Source: Actinernus sp. WN-2022 (lineage: Eukaryota; Cnidaria; Anthozoa; Actiniaria; Actinernidae). From it: 64,000 nt of DNA. A program made the position numbers and the translations under genes. The stretch is from the NCBI GenBank assembly GCA_030867875.1, contig JAOWCC010000019.1, positions 36,375,976 through 36,439,975 of the forward strand, in the 5' to 3' direction. Below, piece after piece: positions 1 through 10,627 of the stretch (position 1 is the stretch's first letter; the number at the start of each line of letters is the position of its first letter). The notes below the pieces were generated by a model that saw nothing but the letters and a program-made list of their open reading frames with translations, searched no databases and was not told the origin of the DNA.

Positions 1-960
1 TACTTTTACTCATATTTTGTGAAACCTTTTTGATTGCTCGATAATTTGCCTAGCAAGAGGCTTCGTGCTATCAAAGTTTGGCAAATCAACACTTGTGCTT
101 AAAATAATGCGATGATATTGAATGATAGTGGATGAGGGTAGATGCTAGCGAATGAGGCTGGATGATGGTGAATGAGGCTAGACAGCTAGATGATGGTGCA
201 CTGAATAACAGCTGTACAAATAATTATATGGGTGCATCCATGGCATTCTCCCATGTAGTACATACCGATCTCCTCTTTTATTGCGTACGGTGTGGCGCAT
301 ATGGTGTCTATCATGTAAATCAATTTGCCTTGGTAAACCTGAAGTTGAAGTGTTAGGGATGAATGGAAAGGTTAGTATGGCATCATAAGTATGTCGTATG
401 TGTGTCACAAGTCTGTGGATGAATCAATATAACTATAAAGTTATCTTCTTTCGTTTGATGTGTTTAAAGTTACATGACAAATTATTAAAGTTACTTTTAA
501 TACTTAAATAAGTTTACATGTTCATCAGTAACTTATAAACTTATTATATTTATAATAATACCAAGATACGTATATACGTGTTGATATCGATCAGATAGTC
601 TTTAATTTCAATTGTACAGTACATAAAATATAAAACAAATGTTATTTACGTATAAATTAACACATACATGTTATGGCTCTACAATTACAAACCCCACCCC
701 GGGCATTTGTGGGGCATTTGTGGGGCATTTCACATTTTGGAATCAGAACGTTGCAAATGCCCGACCGTGGGGTCAGATAAGCTATGCAAATGCCACGCCT
801 TGGGGCTTTGGAACAAGAGCAAACCTCTTATAAAATTCGTTATGTTCAACCTTCTTTCATCAATTCCCCCCCGGGACAGAAACTCAGTCAAGACAAGACA
901 AGACATATTTTATTAGAGTGCCAAGCGACAGACTGTACATAGGAATACTTCTCCAATTCT
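1..960. other. AT-rich non-coding stretch
   Basis: No coding region with family resemblance, RNA gene or clear transposon end is visible here. There is a short tandem of gatgatggtgaatgag-like words near 120-190 and a duplicated tgtggggcattt word near 705-730. Confidence 0.5.
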
Positions 961-963
961 ATT

Positions 964-1838
964 CTATACAGGGATGGTTTGCCTAACTTTGAAACATTCG
1001 TAGATGTATTTTGCTATTTCTGGCTTATGCTTTTTTGGTGCAATTAAATCTTTATAGTTTGTTATTTTTTTGTTTATATCTTGAAAGAGAGAATTTCTCA
1101 GATCAGAATATAATTGACATTTAGATAAAAAATGTTCTTCATTTTCCATAATTTGACAATGTGGGCATATTCTCAATTCAGGACTCACATAAATTCTGTT
1201 ATTAATAATGGCCTCTTTCAATTTGTAAAATATGGTCGCTTATTCTTAACTTAATTAGTGCTCTGCGATGATCTATGTTTTTAACTTCCAATAAATAATC
1301 TTCGAGTTTATATTCTGTTTTGAACTCACGGAATGTTCTTAATTTGTTCCCTCCGACTGATCTAGATTCATCATCGAAGATGCTTGATCTCCAGTCTTAG
1401 TTTCAATATCCTCTAGTCTTTGTTTAGTATATTTATAAAACCGCTTGATCTCGTTTTCATCAATAACGGCATCTTGTTGTGATTCCCAGCAATAGCCAAA
1501 GCCATTCTGAAATAATGTAGCTTTAATTTGCATTGCCCAGTTCTTTGTATTTGTGTGCTTTGCGATTCTATTTTCGTCTAATGTTAGAAGGCGGGCCCAG
1601 AATGTTAATGCCTTAGATTTTACTTCGATAATGATGGGGAAACGGCCTAGTTCTGCACGTCAAGGTTTGTTCACTCTCTTTTGCTTATGCCTAGGATTTG
1701 TTTACAGAACTTTGTGTGAACTTGTTCTATTGGGTCACGTGATTCATTATATTTGACAGTATCAAGACCCCAAATTTCAGAGCCATATGTGAGAATGGGT
1801 TTAATTAGGGTATCGAATAGGTGTAAGGTAAGTGGCAG
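964..1838 (-). pseudogene. L1/Tx1-type LINE, 3' coding end remnant
   Basis: Read on the minus strand, the region near 1740-1835 encodes a block beginning FDTLIKPILTYGSEIWG, the signature of the domain after the reverse transcriptase in L1/Tx1-type non-LTR elements. It is followed by DPIEQVHTKFCKQILGIS-like sequence. Further on (1221-964) comes RICPHCQ..ENEEHFLSKC, the C-terminal CCHC-like zinc motif of the same element class. The pieces lie in different frames separated by stops, so no continuous protein remains. Endonuclease and reverse transcriptase are absent, as expected of a 5'-truncated copy. Its upstream edge abuts a poly-G tract at 1876. The class is well supported; the exact clade is not. 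Confidence 0.75.
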
Positions 1839-1874
1839 GTCTCTTCTAAATGAAAGTCAAATGCCCAACGTATG

Positions 1875-1875
<1 letters not shown>

Positions 1876-1909
<34 letters not shown>
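1876..1909. repeat. Poly-G tract, 34 bp
   Basis: An uninterrupted run of 34 G residues on the plus strand. It lies just outside the L1-like remnant. Runs this long are error-prone, so the true length is uncertain. Confidence 0.95.
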
Positions 1910-1910
<1 letters not shown>

Positions 1911-2265
1911 GGTTTGGAAATGATAGAGTCATTATGCACATGTATTTTAACTTCTTGGGTCATAGTGAAATACATGTTTCTGGCTTTCTAATTATATTTT
2001 ATGCAATAACTAAAGAACCAGTTAACAAACCTTCTCATCCCCAATTTAATCATATTTATACAATGTACACGGTAGTTGACATTCAACATACACAATGTAG
2101 TTGGTTTTCAGACGAACCGTGTGGCTAAAAAGTATAAAATAAAATATTAATACATGCAGTGGTCACTATTGAACTACTGAGAAGAGCAAAATTAGATTAA
2201 GCTATTATGATATATAAAGTTCTCAATTAATGGTCAGGGGCCTGGATATTTAAAAGAAATGTTCT

Positions 2266-2445
2266 GACTCATACTCTGGTGAACTTAAAAGGGGCTACGG
2301 TAATATAAACCTCTGTCTACCAGCCCCAAAACAAATTTTGGAAAGCAAGCATTTTCCTTTAGTGGTGCATCACAGTGGAACAAGCTGTCATCAGCTGTCC
2401 GCCTTAGTGAAACATTACGTTATTTTAAACATCAATTATAAATTA
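2266..2445 (+). pseudogene. CR1/L2-like LINE C-terminal tail remnant
   Basis: One frame encodes CLPAPKTNFGKQAFSFSGA followed by SQWNKLSSAVRLSETLRYFK. This matches the conserved C-terminal tail of CR1/L2-like LINE ORF2 proteins (pattern: basic, F..SG...WN.LP...). Only about 55 codons survive, followed by an AT-rich 3' UTR-like stretch. No reverse transcriptase remains. Confidence 0.6.
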
Positions 2446-2449
2446 ATTA

Positions 2450-4020
2450 TAAGTATTTATTAACTATTTTGTATAGCATTTAGTAACAGGAACATTTACA
2501 ATGTATATAAAGTAGATCGTAAGTAGCCAATGTATCTATAGCATTTTATAAGATTATTAACATTAGCCAGCCTAGTCCCTAGGCCTTCTGGCTGGTATTT
2601 TGTCCGAGTGGGTTAATGGGATCCCTGTGGTTTGTAATGGCTTGTGATGTCACTGACCAACTGTAGTTTCAATGCTTCACTATAGCTAGATATATTTAGT
2701 AATGATGTAAAAGTTGTCTCATCAAGCGTTAATAATCCATTTCAATTGTTCGCAAGGTGTGAGAGCGAACACTATAGTATGATCTCGTTATTAATCGTCC
2801 TTCGCTATTTTGGAGATTTTCTTTAATACAACCTGTCCAAACGGTACTGCGGTAATCAAAATAAGGTTAGATCAGGGAAATATAATGTTAATCATAGTGC
2901 TTCTATTAACAGTATGCGATATAGCATCTTTAGACCTGTTGTAACTTTGCGGATGACATTGTTCAATATGGGGTTTGAAGTTTAAATTTTCATGTATGTG
3001 TACACCAAGAAGTTTGAAATCTTCTACTGGTTCGATTTAGAGGCATGCACCCACCCACACCTGAGCAAATTTGGGGATTAGCAGACCATCGGGATTTAAT
3101 TGGTTCTCAAGTTGCGATACATGTAGCACCCCAATATGTAGGGCATGTTTTAACAGGAATAGCAAGTACATGTACATACATAATTATGGGTGATGGTAGG
3201 CCAGGATTAGACATGGAAACTGCTGAGTGTTTTGTCTTCTTTGTGCATACATGCATGTCAGCACATTTAAAGTTGATATCTGCTTTTATTGAGGTTCAAT
3301 TACTTAACATTTTCGTGGTCAATTTAAGGTATGGTAGCAAATTATAAAGCAGTGACTGGATTGAGGCATTAAGTTATATTTATAATCCAGTTTCTCTGGC
3401 TGTATTTATTTTACTTTTCTCAGTAAGATAAATCAGCTTACAGTAAAGGGTTTCTATAGTGAAAACCACATTAACTGATTAAGTCAACTAAATTAATATA
3501 TTATTTAATTCTTCAAAATACAAGGTATACATGTAAATTATGATGCTGGAAACCCTGTGGTGAAATCAAGTGATATGTGTTGACATAAGTTTGTCGTTTG
3601 TTCAGCATAGTTCGAGGTTATACTTACCATGTACCAGTTAGAAAGAAGTTTACATACTGCTACATGAATATTATTGAAGCAGTTTTGGCTTTACTGTACG
3701 TACCATCCAGTTTGAGGTTCAATATAATGAGTCAGGATGACCACGAATTGATGTTATCAGATCACATTACAATAATTATTGTAGACAATTGTGTTAATAT
3801 TTGTCCATTGATGTCTTTATCATTACCAGTACTTTAATGTCACGATTTGTTACACCAATACTGGATAATTTTTTAAGAATCTCAAGGATGGCTTGTGCAA
3901 GGTGAAGCATTGCAGGAAGGTTGGATACTACTTCAGTAAACTAGATAAACATTTAAAGTGAGTGCACCAGTGCATAACATGGAAAGATCACACGAAATTA
4001 CCAAGAGTTGAACAACGGTA
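2450..4020. other. Non-coding, nothing assigned
   Basis: Only short frames without recognisable domains occur here. A LINE-like UTR may extend into 2450-2600. I see no MITE ends or RNA genes. Confidence 0.4.
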
Positions 4021-4030
4021 ACCTGAATAC

Positions 4031-4845
4031 ATGAGGTACCGTTCTAAAGATTTATGTGCACTTTGTGGGAAGAAAAGATTGCTTCTTCCCCACATTAGGT
4101 ATGCACATAATATCGAGTCAATTGATGAATATGTTGAGGAAGTTAAACGACAAAAAGGCTGCACGTCAAACACTGGTGATATTAGATCAGCTGATGAACA
4201 AGCTGGATCATCAAGGGCAGCAGAGAGAGGTTACTCAATTGCCACAATCTCCAGTACCTCGTTTGCATCACTTTCTTGAAACTTTACAAACAAGTGATAA
4301 CAGTAAGTTGATGTTTGGCAAAAGGAAATCATACCCGGATTCAAAGCAATTGCATGTTAAGAAAGAAGACACGAAATCTGCAACTAAATCTATACATGTG
4401 TCAAATAACTCTGAATGCATCCCCCCTGCTGAGACCTCCAAAGATGCCATTCTGCGGTACCTAATTCACAGCATGAACCCCTACCAATTACAGGCATGTG
4501 TATGTCAACAAAAGACGGTCAATGCATGAATGCAACAACGTGCGGTGTTAAAGAAAAACGTGGAGAAGACTGGTTTAATGTTGCATTGGCATACAGAAAA
4601 GAACTTCATGCATATACAAGGTTCAGCCAATCTTTTCCATATCCTGATTCTCATTGCCTGTTCTGTTATCCATCCAAATGCACTTGTACTTGGACCCCAG
4701 ACCTTGGGACTTATACATTATGCCGTGAAAAATGTGCAGCAGAGATGAAGTGCAAAACCTGTTGCAAGTGGGGTATTGGATATCATACATGTTATGACTT
4801 TTTCCATTGCAAAGTTTGTAATGAAAGGCTAAAGGTAAAGTAGTA
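4031..4845 (+). pseudogene. Cys-rich zinc-binding protein fragment, unassigned family
   Basis: A first block (about 4031-4180) reads KDLCALCGKKRLLLPHIRYAH, a CxxC...H..H arrangement like a C2H2-type finger. The frame shifts near 4180-4230 and continues as a Ser/Lys-rich linker ending near 4492. A last block (4496-4843) is Cys-rich: CLFCYPSKCTC, then KCKTCCKWGIGYH, then CYDFFHCKVC, suggesting zinc-binding knuckles. A possible acceptor (ttacag at 4489-4494) precedes this block, so an exon boundary is possible. The family is not recognised. The shift and lack of an extended frame suggest decay of a repetitive gene. Confidence 0.35.
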
Positions 4846-4991
4846 CTACATTTTACTAGAATCGCCTGTAAATAACAATGTATACTGTGTATACATTGTA
4901 ACTCAGTGTCCGAACTATAATTTGAATTGTGTCCCACGTAATAATTTTCTAGTGCCAGGACATGTATTTATAAGTAACTCGTACATCATGA

Positions 4992-5092
4992 GGGAGATCA
5001 GCTACTAAATTGCCCTGTGAGCCGAGAGAGGATTTGTGCAACTTTTACAAATCCTTCCAATGCTCACAGGGCAATTTAGTAACTAATCTCCC
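4992..5092. repeat. Foldback hairpin, 31-bp arms
   Basis: The arm gggagatcagctactaaatt... (4992-5022) is matched by its reverse complement at 5062-5092 with two mismatches. An inner stem, ggatttgt/acaaatcc, also pairs. This is the structure of a short snap-back MITE or a structured repeat. No target duplication was identified. Confidence 0.8.
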
Positions 5093-5644
5093 AAAATGGT
5101 ATTTAAGTTTGTAATACTAAATCTCAGAAGAAGTGAAATAATCTGCAAGAAGTTTAGTTTCTCTGCATAAACTACGACACATTGTGGTTGGGTTGCTTTC
5201 AAAATACAGGTACAGTAATTACACATTTTTTCTCTTGTCAAACGGTGTTCAGAAAATGAGCATGTGAAATTGCCTAGTAGTGCATACGGAACCTAGACAA
5301 AAGACTTTGAAGAGAACATCATTTATCTGATCCATATTGAGCATGCGTACAACACATGTAAATTTCACTTAAGAATCCCAGGGGTATAAGGAATCAATAC
5401 ATTCTTTGTTCAGTCATAAATCAACAGACGACGCAGGGTTAGATGAAAAAGTATTAACCCGTACTAATACTCTAACCCAATGCAGTTAGGGGGACCTTAA
5501 CATTCTCTCACCAGCTTGCATAGTCTCTCCTAAGTTTCCTTCATGTATCATGTTCAAAACGAAACTAAATGTCATTCTTGAATGATTAATGAGGGAGATT
5601 TTGTGAAAGTATGCATGCTGACGAAGGATGTTATTAAGAGATTG

Positions 5645-5860
5645 CAGTGCGACTACTGAAAGCGGGGCCACTTAGACAACGAGAACCAATCACATTGCAG
5701 AACGAAATCAAAGCATTCCAACTTAGGTTATTTGAGCAAAGTATTGTCAAGTACAACACAATAGCATTTCAACTAACTCAAAGTTGTAATTATTTGTTTT
5801 CATTCTACAATGTGATTGGTTCTCGTTGTCTAAGTGGCCACGCTTTCAGTAGTCGCACTG
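5645..5860. mobile_element. MITE with about 56-bp terminal inverted repeats
   Basis: CAGTGCGACTACTGAAAGCG at 5645 is mirrored by the reverse complement ending at 5860. The arms match over about 56 bp with a few mismatches. The central 100 bp is unrelated and non-coding. No convincing target-site duplication is adjacent, so the superfamily is left open. Confidence 0.75.
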
Positions 5861-5869
5861 TAAAAGTCC

Positions 5870-8210
5870 ATGTTAGAACAAAGAAAACAGAGGCTAACAT
5901 GGTATTACAAAGTATTTTGCATCGTCACAGAAGGGAAAATCAGAAGTTTATAAGTCCATACTCTCTTATACTAACTTGAACTGTCACAGAGGGAAACACT
6001 GTTATATTATTAATATATTCTTGAGTATTTGACAAAACATATGAAAGTGATACCACATGTACATGTATAAAAGGTGTTGACCATATAAGCTAGCAGGGTA
6101 GCAGTTTCAAAATGTTTTCAATAATATGCCAATCGAATTGAACAGGTTTCTTTGCAACAAAACTGTGAATTTCCTACTTTATGAAGTTTTTTCAATAGAG
6201 GATAACAAATATTAGAGTGGATTAATTACAATTTACAGCTTTTTTTCTAGAAACTTCATTTTGGTTACAGCTAGTGAAACGATTGCAAGTTGCACTAAAG
6301 TTCCCTTGAAAGCAGTATTTTTCATCCATGCAGTATAATATTTTTAAGCAATAATATACATGTACTATGCTAATTTGAGTAGTTAGTCTTTTGTCATGAT
6401 GAGTAAATTGATCATTTTGGGGTTGATACTGCCAGGCAGCCCCTTTAAGTATTAGACAGTGGGAGCTTTTCTTCTCCCGATTTTCCCCTCTGCACTGATC
6501 GATACAAAATACCCAACTCCATAAGTTCCATTTATAATAGCTCACTTACGATAATTATATGCTTTACTTGTCACACACAAAGGTTTCAATCTGAGGTTCC
6601 AGGGTAAATTAAATTAATTCCATTCTTGGAGTATATAATGAATTTAATCGTTCCCCAGAATGTGACAAGTGAAGCATGCATCGAAAGTGGGCTCATGCAT
6701 TTTGGGATAACGTAGTATTTACGATATAAACACTTACATCGGTCTCACTTTTGGTACAATTTACACTACAAGAAAAAAAACTGAATACCGTAAAGGACAA
6801 TGTCTAATAATATATTTTATTTGCCATGTAACAACATTTTAATGTAATATTATTGTGTGCAATCACTCATACTGTATTATTCACATTGCTACAGTTGTAA
6901 AATGTAAGAAATATTTAACATGGGTGGACAACAAAGTATGTTAATCTGGTAGCCTGCAAAAACAATCTGTGTACATTACAGGCTATTACTTTTTTTATTT
7001 ACCGGTACACTTTTTCTTTGCATGAATATTCACCCAAACTAGCAAGTACATGTACCTTGTGCAGAGGCTAAAATAAGTGCAATTTTCGATTGAATGTCCT
7101 TCATAAAATCAAAACCAGAGCAAATCATGGGAGCAAGTAAAAAATGCAATGAACCAATCGCAAACTGAAGTTTATTCATGATTGGTTTTACTTGAACCAA
7201 TCATGATGGAAAAAGCAATGTTTGGTTTTAGTTTAGAACTTGAATGGTTGATAAGTTTAAGCCAGTAGAAAAGCTAAGCAAAATGCAAAACCAAGGCAAT
7301 CACCAAATTACTTTTGACAACTTGATTAAATACTAATTTGTAGTCTGTAAAAAAGGAAATAAGATATAGATAAAAAAGGAATTGTTTTAGTTAAAACAGC
7401 CCGAGTGGACAATAAAGGATTGCACTGCTTCAAGAATACATTACCCCAGCATAAAAATTCGATGAAGGAATTCATTTACATGATAGTCAATCTGTTTGCT
7501 TAAACCTCAAATCTGCCAGTCTGAACCAATAAGGCATATATTGATAATAAATAGTCCCCACCTTCAGATTCACCACTGTGGTATATATGCAGATAAATGG
7601 AATTGTCTGCTGTAAGAGGATGATATGCATCACCTCCTACACATTTCTTTAATAAGATTATTTTGTGTAGATTGGGACAGTTTGAAGGTCGACTTGTATT
7701 ATGAAGACTGCAAGGCTGATCAGATGGCTGAAAGTCCAATACCATGCATACCCGTATGTTTGAAAGATCAAATTATGGTATACAGGTATCACCTTACAGC
7801 ACAGAAGCTAATGGGTTTCTGGACAAATTAGACTAAGAAATTAGTGATCAATATCATCTATATTGTTGTTTCCACTTTGAATACAAAACAGTGATTACCA
7901 ACTTTGTGTTGAATATTTTTAGGGAGTGTTCATTATTTATGGCTTGGGGGGTCTGCATTTCATCTGCTTCTTTTGTTAACTTTTATGACTCCCTCATGAG
8001 TTAAATTCAAACTTAGATGACCCCCCTATAAAATTGCTCAAAACGTCATTGACCGACCCCACCCCCCACCAAAACAAAAGAATGCATGGATGTGCAAGAA
8101 TGCAAACTGCTTATACATGTAACCTATTAAATTTACCTTACCGATTTATTTATTAGTCTTAAAGTTGGGGTAAGGTGGGGTGGTGGGTAATTTTAAACTG
8201 AAATTGTATT
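5870..8210. other. Long non-coding stretch
   Basis: No coding region, RNA gene or transposon terminus could be supported. Base composition is AT-rich with scattered acatgtacatgt-type words. It could be intron or intergenic. Confidence 0.4.
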
Positions 8211-8218
8211 CGCTATCT

Positions 8219-8387
8219 TAATAGGCAATATTCGTATTCTCACGGACGAGCTGGAACGAGCACTCAATGGAGGCTCGTGCGGGGGAATTCGCTAAAACCT
8301 ATTTAGCATTAGAAAAGATTCCCCCGCATGAGCCTCCATTGAGTGCTCGTTCCAGCTCGTCCGTGAGAATACGAATATTGCCTATTA
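8219..8387. mobile_element. Snap-back MITE, 70-bp arms, TA-flanked
   Basis: Positions 8219-8288 are the near-perfect reverse complement of 8318-8387 with a 29-bp loop. Terminal words are TAATAGGCAATATTCG and CGAATATTGCCTATTA. Reading the outer TA as target duplication gives a Tc1/mariner-style insertion (inference). It is non-coding. Confidence 0.85.
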
Positions 8388-8404
8388 GGGATGTCTCGTT
8401 AGAA

Positions 8405-8460
8405 GATTTTATGATGATGTAAATATTATAATGATTTTATGATGATGTAAATATTATAAT
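8405..8460. repeat. 28-bp direct tandem duplication
   Basis: The 28-bp word beginning gattttatgatgatgtaaat occurs twice back to back, at 8405-8432 and 8433-8460, without mismatch. Confidence 0.95.
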
Positions 8461-8734
8461 AATTTTTTTATACTTATATTTGTATAATAGTAAAACTTTT
8501 TATAATTATCTATATCTACTTATTTTGTTATATCGTATTTATTTTTATCGTCACAGATGAAGAGCCATTCATTACAATGGATAGGCTGTGAATAAACTAT
8601 ATTATTATTTACTATTAATGTTTCTAGATTTATGGTATTTTCCATGAACATTACCTTTGTTTAGTAGAAAACATATATATACATGTATTCTTCTGGAAAT
8701 CTCCAACTCACCCTCCTTCCCAGATAGATACTCG

Positions 8735-9545
8735 AAATTGCCAGAGCCTTTGCCAGGAAGGCCGTATTATTAAGAAACGAAAAGGCCAACCAATTGATTA
8801 AGAACTTAAGTAATGTTTCAGATAAGAACTATAGCACAATCCATTATTCTGTGGCAATGAGCCTCCCTCACAGAGGATTTTCGTGTGTTGTAGAATATAG
8901 ATACACTGGGCGATAGGGATAAATATTCTGAAATAAAGTGCTTGTTTCAAACCATTTTAATGAAGAAATCCTTTTCCAACCAATAGCAATTGCCGAATAC
9001 GAAAGCTACGAAACTGGCACGTTTGATAAGGTTCCTGACATACGATTTCCTTTATAAACGACATATGTAACCACCATGTAAATAATAGAGGTAATCGGTT
9101 AACGGCTAACAGATGCTACTCTGGGTAATTGTTCCTTTTTCATTCTAATCATAATGCAGTCATGCCTATCTGAATAAAATTAATTTTCAATGAGTCAATT
9201 CTCCAGAGTAATGCGTGTTTACGTCACATGATCTGAATTGGGTGGCAACAGAGCTAGCCAATTACCTCTTTTTCATCAAACTTTAATCAAATCAGAGAAA
9301 ATGATACTTCTATCTTACTTTTTGGTCGATTTTTACGTTTAAACCAATCAAATCAAGAGTTTTAAGAATACAAAATTAACACCTCACTGCATTCCTTTGC
9401 ATGGGGCACATCAGAAGGTTTGAAGCAAAATAAGTTATTTAGCAAATTAACAGAGACCAAAGAGCCTAAGCTGGAAAAGTGTTTCCATGGCAATTTCATG
9501 ATCCCTATAGTGATGTTTATTCTCCTTATTTTGTACCAATAATTA
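8735..9545 (+). repeat. Dispersed repeat, copy A
   Basis: This segment aligns by eye with 20763-21665 through several anchors: gccagagcct, caatgagcctccctca, ggattttcgtgtgttgtag, aagctacgaaactggcac, gacatatgtaaccaccatg and ggggcacatcagaaggttt. Indels of tens to about 200 bp separate the anchors. No intact protein frame is present. It is probably an old transposon family; the class is unknown. Confidence 0.8.
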
Positions 9546-9589
9546 TTGTTGTGCAAAGTTGAAATCAGTTTTTTTAGAAAGCATATTTT

Positions 9590-10330
9590 TAAGAATTCTG
9601 ATGTTCATTTTGTGATTTGTCTCCAGGCTGATCATCATTAAGATCCTTATTGATAATTTGTTCATCATAGATCATCTCATTATAAAAACAAACTTATAAA
9701 AACCTGAATATTTCTAGAATGAGATGATGTATTGACAAATGGAAAATATATAGTGTCCTTTCTTGCTTCTTAAATGTTTTGAAATGAGATTGACCTAATT
9801 GTCATTTCATGAACTTAAACAGTTAATATGAAGTAATAGGTGAACAAATTCATATTACATTTACTGTAATAAGTAGAAGTTAGTTTGATAAGCACATTTT
9901 ATTAGTATTTTTTATTTAATTTATTATATGACGTAACTTTATCATATTAGGTAAAAAAATCCCAGCGTATTACCCACTAAATTGTCGTACTACTCACTAG
10001 TAAACCAGTATTAAAAATGTATATGAAACGAAAATTAAGTTGATCTTATTTGAAAGTCCTGAATATCTCTCGTTCCAGAGATATTCAGGTTTTTGTAATA
10101 TGTAAATGTCACGTCATGACCTTGACACAACCCGGAGACATAATAAAATAAAGAATATAATCTCTGAAAATAGTGGCTAAATATAATTGATACTTTGCAC
10201 ATGTATGATACAAAGGAAATACACATCAATATCCAAATCATGACGTTGCCATGAAAACACTGTTGGCTCCAGGCCACTTTCATGATAAAAAATAAATTCC
10301 TTGATTTCTCCTTTGTAATGTACAATTTAC
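9590..10330. repeat. Two opposed copies of a dispersed short repeat
   Basis: The words ttcattttgtgatttgtctccaggctg and aaacctgaatatctct occur at 9600-9730 on the plus strand and, inverted, at 10030-10140. Related plus-strand copies lie near 48890-49210. The family carries a tttccatggcaa word and has no coding capacity. It is likely a non-autonomous element. Confidence 0.6.
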
Positions 10331-10447
10331 TGCTGTAGGCGCATCAGACAATTTCAAACAATGTAGGCAGTAAATATGCGGGGTTTAAAGAAAATTGTTT
10401 TCTTGAACAGTCGTAAATTACAATCAGATATTATTTTATGTTTAAAG

Positions 10448-10551
10448 GTCAAATGAGCCTGGGGCCAAGAGTGCACGGTGGAACTTGGATTTGAATAGAG
10501 AGGTTGATAAGATAAGGGCCAATTACAGGAAACTCAAAATGGAGTACACGT
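10448..10551 (+). CDS. Candidate internal exon of an unassigned gene
   Basis: An acceptor (tttaaag) and a donor (acac|gtaagc at 10552) flank an open segment reading SNEPGAKSARWNLDLNREV then DKIRANYRKLKMEYT. The composition suggests a charged helix or coiled coil. The exon is supported only by splice-like borders and an open frame. It may belong with the exons at 14905 and 15655, with the LINE at 10628-13860 in the intron (inference). The product is unknown. Confidence 0.35.
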
Positions 10552-10627
10552 AAGCTTTTAAGTTTACTGTTATTGTATAAAATTATGTTATAAACTTTCA
10601 CTTGAATTCAGTAATGGTTCGTATAAG

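Noticed and set aside
1850..2128. Glycine-rich 92-codon frame
   Set aside because: The glycines come from the poly-G tract at 1876-1909. The rest lacks protein-like signal.
5645..5860. P-element or Kolobok MITE assignment from its CAGTG end
   Set aside because: No matching 8-bp or TTAA duplication flanks the ends, so the superfamily was left open.
8219..8387. Rho-independent terminator or structured ncRNA
   Set aside because: The window is eukaryotic, and the 70-bp arms with outer TA fit a foldback MITE better.
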